NCBI GenBank assembly: GCA_028456385.1
Contig: JALNQF010000081.1
Location: 1 to 64,000, forward strand
From: Ophiosphaerella korrae
Taxonomy: Eukaryota > Ascomycota > Dothideomycetes > Pleosporales > Phaeosphaeriaceae
Direction of reading: 5' to 3'
Length of the DNA stretch: 64,000 nt
In this document: positions 55,762-64,000 of the stretch, in pieces
How positions within the stretch are numbered: position 1 is the first letter of the stretch
Layout of the letters: the number at the start of each line of letters is the position of its first letter
The notes under the pieces: generated by a model
The model's database searches: none
Seen by the model: the letters and a program-made list of their open reading frames with translations, nothing else
What the model was told of the DNA's origin: nothing
Program-made: the position numbers and the translations under genes

Positions 55762-57018
55762 ATGCCTTCTCTCATCCACCTCACCGCGGCTCTGGCCTTG
55801 ACCACCTCAGTTATTGCTACCCCCGTGCAACTCCAGAAGCGCGAGTTCTCCGTCAACCAGGTCGCCAAGGGCACGTTCCGCAAGAATGGTCCTGCACAAA
55901 TTATCAAGACCCTCCGCAAATACGGAAAGCCTGTTCCCCAGAGCCTGATCGATGCGGCAGAGAACAGCCAGGTCGTCTCGATTGAAGACGAGGGTTCCGC
56001 CCCTGCAACTCCTGGTGATCAGTATGATTCATCTTACTTGACCCCAGTGACTGTTGGAAGCAAGACTCTGAATCTTGATTTCGATACTGGAAGCTCCGAC
56101 TTGTGAGTAACAGTTATGTCCTCGATGCTATCCTTGCGCTGCTAACACGCTCATAGGTGGGTTTACTCCTCTCTTCAGGCTTCCTCCCAACTGTCCGGCC
56201 ATAGCTACTACCAAGCCGATGCCAGCAAGCTGAAGTCAGGCTACACCTGGAAGATCTCTTATGGTGACGGATCTGGCGCAGCTGGAAAGGTGTATGCCGA
56301 TAAGGTTGTCGTGGGCGGTGTGACTGCCACCGCCGCAGCCGTCGAAGCCGCAACATCTGTTTCCTCCAGCTTCGCTCAGGACACAAACACGGATGGCCTC
56401 CTTGGTCTTGCCATGAGCTCCCTCAATACCGTCAAGCCTACGAAGCAGAAGACTTGGTTCGACACTGTCCTTCCCCAGTTGGACTCACCTCTCTTTGCCG
56501 TCACACTCAAGTACCACGCTGCTGGTACCTACGACTTCGGCTTCATTGACAAGTCCAAGTACACTGGATCCATCAACTACGTCAACGCCGACACTAGCCA
56601 GGGATGGTGGGGCATCAGCACCAGCGGGTACACCATTGGCTCCCAGAGCTTCAGCACTTCGAGCTCCGGAATCCTCGACACCGGCACAACTCTGTTGTAC
56701 ATTGATGCCTCCATCGCCAAGAACTACTATTCCAAGGTTTCCGGTGCTAAGAACGATGCCAGCCAAGGTGGGTGGGTGTTCCCATGCAGCGCCACGCTTC
56801 CCGACTTCGGCATCATTGTAGGAGGCGTCAAGCAGGTTATCCCAGGCAAGTACATCAACTATGCACCCGCCACAGGATCAACATGCTTTGGTGGAATCCA
56901 GCCCAACGATAGCATTGGTTTCAGCATCTTCGGCGACATCTTCCTTAAGAGCAAGTACATTGTGCACGAGATGGGCAGCACCCCGAGGATTGGGTTCGCG
57001 CAGCAGGCCGGTGTGTAA
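55762..57018 (+). CDS. Secreted A1 aspartic protease (aspergillopepsin/penicillopepsin type), two exons
   Basis: Exons 55762-56102 and 56157-57018 with a 54-bp intron (GTGAGT...CTCATAG); 400 aa, usual for the family. Signal peptide [20 protein letters not shown], then an activation propeptide containing a KR dibasic site (QLQKREFSV). Both catalytic aspartates are present: [14 protein letters not shown], spliced across the intron, and [12 protein letters not shown]. The flap [16 protein letters not shown] has its Tyr. A C-terminal disulfide pair is formed by [10 protein letters not shown] and GSTCFGG. The fold ends [17 protein letters not shown] and RIGFAQQ. An acid-active extracellular digestive protease; some pathogens secrete homologues in planta, but nothing here shows that. 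TATA and a PacC-like site lie upstream. Confidence 0.96.
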
Positions 57019-57792
57019 GGGATGTGGACTGATATGTAGCTAACCGAGGGATGCACATTGCATGCAAACCCACTAGTAAGCGATGGAGAGTAATGGCGTT
57101 GGATCCTACTGGACGGCACACGAAATTCCCCGACGAAGTATACTTTTTATCTGAACTATTTGGCAAATGGGCGCGCTACGGCTTTTGCCCTGGGCGGGAA
57201 CGCTACGGCAAGCCGACTGTACATAAATTTTCCTTCCCAGATTCCAAATCCTATTTTAAGCCAATTAGTAGCTTTCCCGAAACTTGCAACACCGGAAGTC
57301 CTCGAGTAAGTGAGCAGTTAGTTAGGTTGCCTGATGGATATTTATTTTCTCACGTCCCAGGGTTTGTATGTATGACCAAGCGGCGGTCACGATTGTGGTT
57401 GGTTAGCTGAGCGTGAGATCGTGCTTACGTAGTGACTGAAAGTGGTAGAAATCCTTGTTCATGGCGTATTGCGCACGTTGTATCATGCTGACAGGACACG
57501 ACGGCTCTCGTGTGATAATGTTCCTCCAACGACAAACCCCTGAAGGATTGGGGGATAATCGGTGAAGAGTGTTGTGATTGGACCACCTTGATTTGATTTT
57601 CTGTGATTGGCTGATTGCTCAAGATTGTTAGGGCATGTCCACCTGGTTGCGACACGGCGGACTGCCGTCCTTGCAGATCAGTCCGCATGTGGCACGGGCT
57701 TTATGGCCTTTCTAGACCGCTGACCAGATGGTGGCGGAGGCCCTTGTCCATCACGGCGTATCCGAGGTGGGAGGACTTGTCAGAAGCTGGTA
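57019..57792. other. Intergenic, left flank of the transposon
   Basis: 3' flank of the protease gene followed by non-coding sequence up to the TA target. Short frames only. Confidence 0.6.
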
Positions 57793-57824
57793 CAGGGCCC
57801 TCCCATGAGCGGGTTTGTAGCGTC
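57793..57824 (+). repeat. Left terminal inverted repeat
   Basis: 32 bp identical to the reverse complement of 59053-59084, immediately inside a TA dinucleotide. Confidence 0.95.
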
Positions 57825-57898
57825 GCGCGGGCCAGCGCCAGTGGCAAAGGAATGTTATTTTCTACGTAAATTACATACAATAAGTCATCCAACCACCA

Positions 57899-58933
57899 TC
57901 ACCACTTGGTATGGCCACCGCCTGCCTGGATAACTGCCCAGCAGCGCTCTCGCATAGATTGAATATACTTTTTGTAGTCTACAGACTCAATCCTCTGCTA
58001 CTCTTCCTACAGATATTGCCTTACTTCAGCGTCAGTTTTTGGAAATCGCTTGCTAAGCCTATACTTTAGTATCTGCCATACGTTCTCAATAGGATTAAGG
58101 TCTGGCGAATTGGCAGGCCACCAGACCTTTATAACGCCTGCAGCTTAGTAGGCCGCAATAGTAGCTTTTGAGGTGTGTATTGAGTTGTTATCCTCTATAT
58201 AAATAAGCTTATAGCTAGTAGTAGATTTATAGGCCTGCTAGTAAGCAGTTATCTAAGGTAGGATATATTTGATATACACGTTAGAATCGATAGTGCCTTT
58301 AGCGTTCGTACACCAATCTTTCTCAAATATAATAAGTGGTCCTTTCTTATTTGTTAAGATAATACTCTACACTATATAGCTGCTATAGTTCTTAAACTTA
58401 GGCACGTAGCAGTTAGGTAGGAAGCGTTCCTTAGCTCTGTGAGTAACCTACACCTCTCCTGGGCCTACCTTGGCAGACATCTTGTCTGCCTAGGCTACTC
58501 CATCCTACATAGCTTGAGTCTAGTTAAGGTGCTCCTACGCCTACTGTACGCGTACAGCCTTAGCCTCCTTAGTAAGAAAAGGCTTACTAGTAGCCTTCCT
58601 ATAGTGGCAGAGCTCCTTCTTAAAGGCCTTAACAAGTGTACGGTAGTAGATATTAATTCCTAGCTTATGAGCAATCTCCTCACGAGTTTTCTGACGCTGT
58701 TCAGCGTTCTAGGTAGCGTGACGAACAAGAAGGTGCCGAATAGGCGTGTTTAGTATAGGCTATCGACCCTTTAGCTTCGTAGGAGTACACTGCGTGCAAA
58801 GGCAATTAGAAACAGTTTGTTGTAAGGCGCCAACTAGCTGAGAAATCTGGCGCTGAGTCTATCCTATCTTAGCAAGTGTGTGAATTTTGATGCGCTCCTT
58901 GTAGGTAAGTCGACGATTTGGTGTTTTTGGCAT
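57899..58933 (-). pseudogene. Tc1-type transposase with about 15 internal TAG codons
   Basis: From MPKTPNRRLTYKERIKIHTL (ATG at 58933) to HTKW-TGA (57899) the frame spans 345 codons including the stop, a normal transposase length, without any net frameshift. The N-terminal part is helix-turn-helix-like (QRQISQLVGALQQTVS). The DDE core shows YIEDNNSIHTS and [17 protein letters not shown], with 34 residues between the second Asp and the Glu (DD34E). About 15 internal stops are all TAG, at places where Trp or Gln would be expected. TGG-to-TAG and CAG-to-TAG are both C-to-T changes in CpA, as expected from repeat-induced point mutation. Not all CpA sites are hit, so the process was mild. Confidence 0.9.
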
Positions 58934-59052
58934 AACGGTGATAGAAAAAAATACATCTAGTTTGTATGGGCAGCCTTATATAACCTGTGTATTTTTTTCC
59001 AGAAGCTTCATGGCGCTTCATCGCACGGACCTAGAAGTGCTTACGCTGACAA

Positions 59053-59084
59053 GACGCTACAAACCCGCTCATGGGAGGGCCCTG
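59053..59084 (-). repeat. Right terminal inverted repeat
   Basis: Perfect inverted match to 57793-57824. The duplicated TA follows at 59085-59086. Confidence 0.95.
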
Positions 59085-59086
59085 TA

Positions 59087-60739
59087 CGCTCAATGTTTGA
59101 TTGTGGTAAGATGTCCGTATGCCGCATCTGTTTGTGTCATGACTCGGCATTAGATACCTGGGTATCGTGAAGAGCTTGTCCAAAAGGGCAATTCGAAACG
59201 CAAATCAAGTTAACTATTTACTCCCTTCAGCCTCACTCCTGTAGGCTTGAAAATATCAGTTCGATGGTCACATCAGGCTCTAGGCTACGCCTCTAATCTT
59301 ACTTGTGTCGTGATCATATCGTTTCTGGTGTAGAGCTACCCTAATGCGGCATTTTTAATCGGGTGAGTTGGGTCTCTACGTGGTAGGGACGAAGTGCATA
59401 TGGACGGACGTGCGGAGAGACGCAATACTCCCCCAAAAAAGACCACGAATAATATCTACCTGGTAGTACCGAGAGCCATTGAGATGGATCCAAGCTGGTA
59501 TATATGATTTAGATATGGATGTGGCTATTATTTACATAGTTTGTATTGTTGGTGGGGATGTAACTGTCGCTTGCTCACACAGGTAGACATATTCGCAGAA
59601 GTGAACCATTGCCCTGGGATTTCCCTCCTTTTGAGGACCCAAGCCTCCCCGACCACGTACCAATCCGGCGCCGGGGACGCCTGATACCTTACTCAGATCG
59701 ATTTGACGTTCCCTGTCTGTGCATACAAACACAAGACTCTAAGGCTGGTCGCGTGGAGGTGGTAAGACAACGGAAGGCAAAACTCGGTATTTACGAGTGA
59801 GGCTGATTGCATGAACTTGAAAAACCCCGCCGAAATGCGACCTGTGCAGAATCGCCAGACTTGATCGATACTCGCATATATATCCAATCGATGGGGCAGC
59901 GGATGTCAAAGCGGATACGCGAGCGGTGGGGCATGCAGCGAAAACGCACCCATGTCGTGCAGGCGATCACTTAGTGGCTTGTAGCCCGCAACTCTGTTCG
60001 GTTGGCGGTTAGAGGGGATCGTCAGCGCATCCAAGCTCTGTGGCAATGATATGTGGGACCAGTCAGACAGTCTAGAGATGTAAAATAGTCAGTTATTCCT
60101 ATCTGGAGTTGGTTGATGGTAACGAGCAGTCCTGCCCGACCCTTGCCCACCATTTTTTCCATTATGTGCCGCAAGGAATGCTCCATGACTCGAAAATGCC
60201 CTTCTGACTTATCTCAAGCGTTTGAGGTTACAAGGACTTGCTGTTGTCGACATCAGATCAGACTAATTATACTGAAATTAGTTCTCTTAGGATAAGAGCC
60301 AATGATATAGGCTGGACGAGACTAGATCAAGGTCTACAAGGGTGCAGATGTATCATTGTAATATGGTTCTCCAAGGGAAAGATGCTGGAAACAGCAGATC
60401 GAGACGAGCCCTGCAACCTCTAACTCGGTCTATATTGATTAGCAAAAAAAGGATTTTGTGAGGCTGCAGACTGAAAGCACTGTCGAAAGTCGTCGTTTAT
60501 AGAATCCTTTCATATATAGATAAGTATATACGAGGCGTGTTCGGCCCCTTCTCGCTGATTCAGCGATGGAGCGCGCGCTCAAGCGGTTTATTTGACGCTG
60601 ATGGCAATCAACGCTCAATGGCTGCAGTTCCACGGCGTACGGCCTATATGATGAACTTGGCCTAGCTCTGATGGTGAAGAGGATGAACTGCAAGGGTACG
60701 GCTGATTCAAAATAGAAAGTGGCTCCCAGTACCCATGTT
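59087..60739. other. Intergenic, nothing firmly coding
   Basis: 1.65 kb right of the transposon. A plus-strand frame at 59609-59800 reads FPPFEDPSLPDHVPIRRRGR, protein-like but without family, start or splice support. The rest is non-coding in appearance. Confidence 0.5.
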
Positions 60740-61471
60740 TCATTTTTTCTTCTTGTCCTTCTTCTTCTTAGTTTCGGCGCCACTACTTGCGCCGCTGCCC
60801 CCCATGTCACCCTGCATTTCAGCCATCATGTCCTGCAAGAAGTTGTCTGAGACGCCCCCTCCGGTCAAGGCAGGCGAGTGCAGAGGCAGAATTTTGCTCA
60901 TTTTCCAGCCATCGGGTATCGCGGGCTCCGGCATCTCCTTTGGCATGGGCATGCCGGCAATGGGAAGCCTAAAGGGTGTTGTTTTCTGTGTTGGGTTTGC
61001 TTTGAGATACTGTGATATGAGCATGTAAAGGTGGTGCTTGTTCTTGATGTCTTCATCCATCAGCTTACCCTCGTGCTTGAGCAAGACACGCACACGGCCT
61101 GGGTTGGCCCAGTCCTTGGGATGTGTCTTGTCAGGCTCGAAGACGGTGCGAAGACCCAGGTTGGCGGCAGCATCGGCCATTTCCCGGGCTAGAGGGTTCT
61201 CAACAGCCAGCTCTTGCCCCACCCGGCGGCCCTCTGCTCTACTCCTTGATGTGTCAAAATATATGGGGTACAGGCATTGGTAGTGTTTCGACTTTTCGCG
61301 GTCGGTGGACGTTTTGATGGCGGGTGACTGGGGCTGCAGCAGCTGGGTCGGCACAGACGAGGCGGCGGCGGCAGGTATATTCCGTGCCTCAATTAGGGAT
61401 GTCATATCTTCGATGTCCATCTCTGACGGGTCGCTATCCGAGTCGCTGACTTCTTCGACACGAGGATTCAT
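60740..61471 (-). CDS. SEC65: SRP19 / Sec65, signal recognition particle subunit
   Basis: Intronless, 243 aa. Binds SRP RNA helices 6 and 8 and lets SRP54 assemble. Residues about 63-165 form the SRP19 fold: KHYQCLYPIYFDTSRSRAEG, then RRVGQELAVENPLAREMADA, the GLRTVFEPDKTHPKDW segment and GRVRVLLK. Yeast-type extensions flank it: an acidic N-terminus (VSDSDSDPSEMDIED) and a C-terminal region with IPDGWKMSKILPLHSPALT ending in a Lys-rich tail (KKKKDKKKK). Intact. The upstream ATG is at 61471 with no in-frame ATG before it that looks conserved. Confidence 0.95.
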   Translation of the reverse strand: MNPRVEEVSDSDSDPSEMDIEDMTSLIEARNIPAAAASSVPTQLLQPQSPAIKTSTDREKSKHYQCLYPIYFDTSRSRAEGRRVGQELAVENPLAREMADAAANLGLRTVFEPDKTHPKDWANPGRVRVLLKHEGKLMDEDIKNKHHLYMLISQYLKANPTQKTTPFRLPIAGMPMPKEMPEPAIPDGWKMSKILPLHSPALTGGGVSDNFLQDMMAEMQGDMGGSGASSGAETKKKKDKKKK

Positions 61472-63374
61472 GGCTGTCGTGTGTGTTGCACCTAGGCAAT
61501 CCTGTGCGAGTATTAGCCGCTATGCAGTGCCTGTTATCTCGTCACTGACCGTGCTGTCCGTATTGCTAGTGGTGATTGGGCACGGCGTCAAGCTGGCGCA
61601 CACGATATTATCGATATTATGGCGAGGTGCGGTCACGGTGGTAACTTTTGCCCATGGATGTGGGGTGGCTCTCCCAGCGAGGGGCGTCACGGTCACGGTC
61701 ACGGTCACGGGATCGTCCTCGGCTCGGCCTCCCAAACTCCTGTGCGCACCAAGCCCGGCCCGAAACGAGGCCCACGGCTCCGGCCGCCTGCATCGTCCAT
61801 GACCGCAATGATTAGTTTCTCACTCTTCCCTTGTTCGCCTGCCGTGAAAGGCTGCGTGAGCTCACCGCATCTGATCCTTCCGGCCTGTCTGAACTTGTAT
61901 TACAGTAATCCGGTAGTCATCTATGCGTTTGGCCCAGGCCCATTCTGGCCATGACAACTTGCCCTTCCTTCTCGAGTAACCTTGTTGTGCTCCTGCCACC
62001 GTGCTCGCATGCGTATGCGCACCCATCATTCATCGTATCTCGCAACACAACATACTTATACCATCTGTAATTGGCTCGGCATCCTGATCCGTAGTCTGTT
62101 TCTTCATGTCTTTACCCATGGTCTAGTTTCTATTACACTACACCCCGTCTTTTACCAACACTAGTTAGCCGCTTCTAGTCAGCGTCGAGCAACACTGACA
62201 ATGCTAACTGTCGGGGAAAAGCTCGATCGTCGAGCCAGTCTAGATTTCATCGATAACGAGCCTTCCCACCAAGACTAGCCTTTCGAGGCCACGTCCGTTG
62301 CAATTGCCGGCACATGGCCGGCGGTGAGAGTTGGGACAGCGCCATCTTTCGTATCGCACAGCAGAAAGGCCGCAGTATCTCACAAGCTCTATTTCGAAAT
62401 TCAAACCTCGGGTCGCTGGTCGCTAATTGGTCAAGCCTGGGCAGGCTCGTGTTTCACAACATTTCGGTAACATCAGGTACGGTTCGTTCTGGGACGATTT
62501 GGGTAATGCTTTGGCATACCAACTGTACGGCTAAGCCAAAGCTTTTTGATATCCCTTGTTAGCCATGTGGCAGCAAGGTAACCTTTCTCGGATGCTACTA
62601 GTGAACCTTAGTTGGGCGCACACAAATGACACGCGCATCAGCCTTGATTGCGGCACACCTGCCGCTGACGACAGGGATGCTCCAGCACGCATGCTTTGCC
62701 TTCCCTGGCCTTGCTCCTGGGATTTATGGACCGATAGCTCATGCGAGGCGCTGCAACAGTATCACTCGGCCTCGTCAACTTTCTTCCTAAATATTCTCCT
62801 TTCGTCTCACTAGCAGTTCCCATTGTGGAAGAGCCTCGCTACTAGTTTAGTAACGAAGCCCGGAATCGACATAACCAACCATAAGCCCATGTGTAAGCCC
62901 AATTGATCACGGTCATAAATACGTTCCTAGGCAGCGGTTGCATTGCCGAGTTCTCTCGCCACAGGTTTACCGGTGCTTCATGTCAATCACCAGTCAAACG
63001 CAAGAAACTTGTCAGCGCGCTGAGCTCCACCACGTTAGTGCACAACTCCGAATCCCAAAATTCCCGATCGGCCCGGTGAAGAGGATCAGGGTCTAGGATT
63101 GCCAATACCATGGATCGTCTTGGCTACTAGTGACCCCATGACGAGACCGACAACGCCTTGGAAGCGGCACCTCATCGGTCACGTTATCTCCCATGCTCGT
63201 GCCAGGCTAAAGGTCTTATAAAGTCATCAAGAACCCTACAGGAATTTCTAACTCTAGTCTCTCAGCCATTGCCCTGGGCCATAGTCTACCGTTAGTACAC
63301 TACAACAAGTCTTCCCTACTCTTCCAATTCGAATCCCTCACCCTCCACTTACCCTACCTCGATAGAATATTACC
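61472..63374. other. Intergenic, SEC65 to aminotransferase
   Basis: 1.9 kb without a supported gene. Near 61683-61709 is a (GGTCAC)n hexanucleotide tract. The plus-strand frame 62314-62562 is composition-like only. The last 100 bp before 63375 are C/T-rich as in a leader. Confidence 0.55.
61683..61709. repeat. (GGTCAC)n short tandem repeat
   Basis: About four hexanucleotide copies on the plus strand. Confidence 0.85.
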
Positions 63375-64000
63375 ATGGCACCTGGATTGCTTTCAGACCC
63401 AAAAACTGGCCCACGGCCTGTCATGAAAAGCCTTGTCCACACTAAACCAGTTGTTATACCAACGAAGGACTCGCTTCTCCACAGAAACATAAAAAACATT
63501 CCTCACCGTATAACGAGGGGAGAAGGTAGTCGTTACATCCGTAGAGATGGGACTAGCATTTATGATGCCTCTGGTGGAGCAGCAGTGGCAAACCTAGGTC
63601 GGTCTAACAAACGTGTAGAAAATGCCATGCGTGATGTATTTAGATTAGGCATAAGCTATGTTCCCTCTCTGGCTTTTGATACCGATGTTACCGCGGAACT
63701 GGCAGATTTCATGGTTGCATCCACCAATGGAAAGCTGAAGAAAGTTGTCTTTTATTGTTCAGGTACGGAGCTCGTGTGGCGTGTACATGACTGCACTAAC
63801 AAACATCAGGTTCTGAGGCGTCTGAAGCAGCACTAAAAATGGCTATTCAGTACCATGGGAAAGAGAAGTCGCTCATTGAGCCATCTCGGACATTGTTTAT
63901 TGCTCGTGAGCACTCATACCATGGAGCAACTCTTGGAGCACTTGACCTAAGTGGACACGAGGCACGAAAATCACTATATAAGAAAGTACTTCCAAAAAAC
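63375..64000 (+). CDS. Class-III PLP-dependent aminotransferase, 5' part (truncated by window end)
   Basis: Exon 1 is 63375-63762 and exon 2 starts at 63810 after a 47-bp intron (GTACGG...CATCAG); the gene runs off the window, so only about 190 residues are visible. Class-III fold type I features: GTSIYDASGGAAVANLGRSN near residue 60, the phosphate-binding VVFYCSGSEASEAALKMA spliced across the intron, and REHSYHGATLGALDLSG. The PLP lysine lies beyond the edge. This subgroup includes acetylornithine, ornithine, GABA and omega-amino acid aminotransferases, and many uncharacterised fungal members. The substrate cannot be set from this fragment. Confidence 0.9.

Larger units (their letters stand above)
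57793..59084 (-). mobile_element. Tc1/mariner (DD34E-type) transposon, 1,292 bp, inactivated
   Basis: Perfect 32-bp terminal inverted repeats (57793-57824 and 59053-59084) start CAGGGCCCTCCC and are flanked by TA on each side (57791-57792, 59085-59086), the Tc1/mariner target duplication. Between them, on the minus strand, lies one full-length transposase frame with nonsense changes only (see the transposase entry). The element appears complete and structurally intact at both ends, so it could in principle be mobilised in trans, but it cannot make its own transposase. Confidence 0.93.

Noticed and set aside
59609..59800. Short plus-strand frame with FPPFEDPSLPDHVP
   Set aside because: Looks protein-like, but no start, splice or family evidence supports a gene.
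1..64000. tRNA, rRNA and CRISPR features
   Set aside because: Scanned for T-loop-like GGTTCGANNCC with a matching acceptor stem and for regularly spaced direct repeats; none convincing. A covariance-model scan would be decisive.
1..64000. Secondary-metabolite or toxin gene cluster
   Set aside because: No polyketide synthase, NRPS, terpene cyclase, cluster transcription factor or P450 was seen. LEU2-like and aminotransferase genes alone are not evidence of a cluster.

Overview
The window looks like chromosomal DNA of a filamentous ascomycete. The genes carry many short spliceosomal introns (mostly 46-60 bp) with GT...AG ends and CTAAC/CTGAC-type branch sites. Several encoded families are typically fungal: Pbs2-type MAPKK, Spd1-like RNR inhibitor, DUF3455, a DUF3176-like protein and an A1 secreted acid protease. 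The overall flavour suggests Dothideomycetes/Pleosporales, but that placement is an inference and no species can be named. No rRNA, CRISPR or convincing tRNA gene was seen.

Layout. 0-15 kb is gene-sparse: a six-exon 3-isopropylmalate dehydrogenase gene, a vWA protein, a BTB-like protein, a small two-exon gene that may be frame-damaged, a ribonucleotide-reductase-inhibitor-like protein, and long stretches without recognisable genes. 15-35 kb is a dense housekeeping block: a four-helix membrane protein, a LysM plus zinc-finger protein, ribosomal protein uS8 (Rps22), Hsp104, choline kinase, an auxin-efflux-carrier family transporter, the HOG-pathway MAPKK Pbs2, and Sec63. 36-40 kb holds a secreted Gln/Lys/Asp repeat protein and a decayed DUF3176-like gene split by a solo LTR. 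40-54 kb holds two head-to-head pairs, VPS3/COY1 and GPI3/DBP6, with a DUF3455 secreted protein between them. 55-64 kb holds a secreted aspartic protease, a nonsense-riddled Tc1/mariner element with perfect terminal repeats, SRP19/Sec65, and the 5' part of a class-III aminotransferase gene cut by the window edge.

Functionally this is not a gene cluster for one pathway. Several genes share a secretory/endomembrane theme (Sec63, Sec65, Gpi3, Vps3, Coy1, choline kinase), and two encode stress functions (Hsp104, Pbs2); this is probably ordinary shuffled gene order. Multi-exon models were built by hand from splice signals, reading-frame continuity and family motifs. Summed coding lengths are multiples of three in every complete model.

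I found no clear new biological system. The best second-look items are the Tc1 element whose full-length frame is interrupted almost only by TAG codons, the solo LTR with an exact 5-bp target duplication inside a decayed membrane-protein gene, tiny exons (17-35 nt) in two essential-pathway genes, the RPS22 gene with a likely 5'UTR intron, and the 15-bp coding repeat of the secreted repeat protein.
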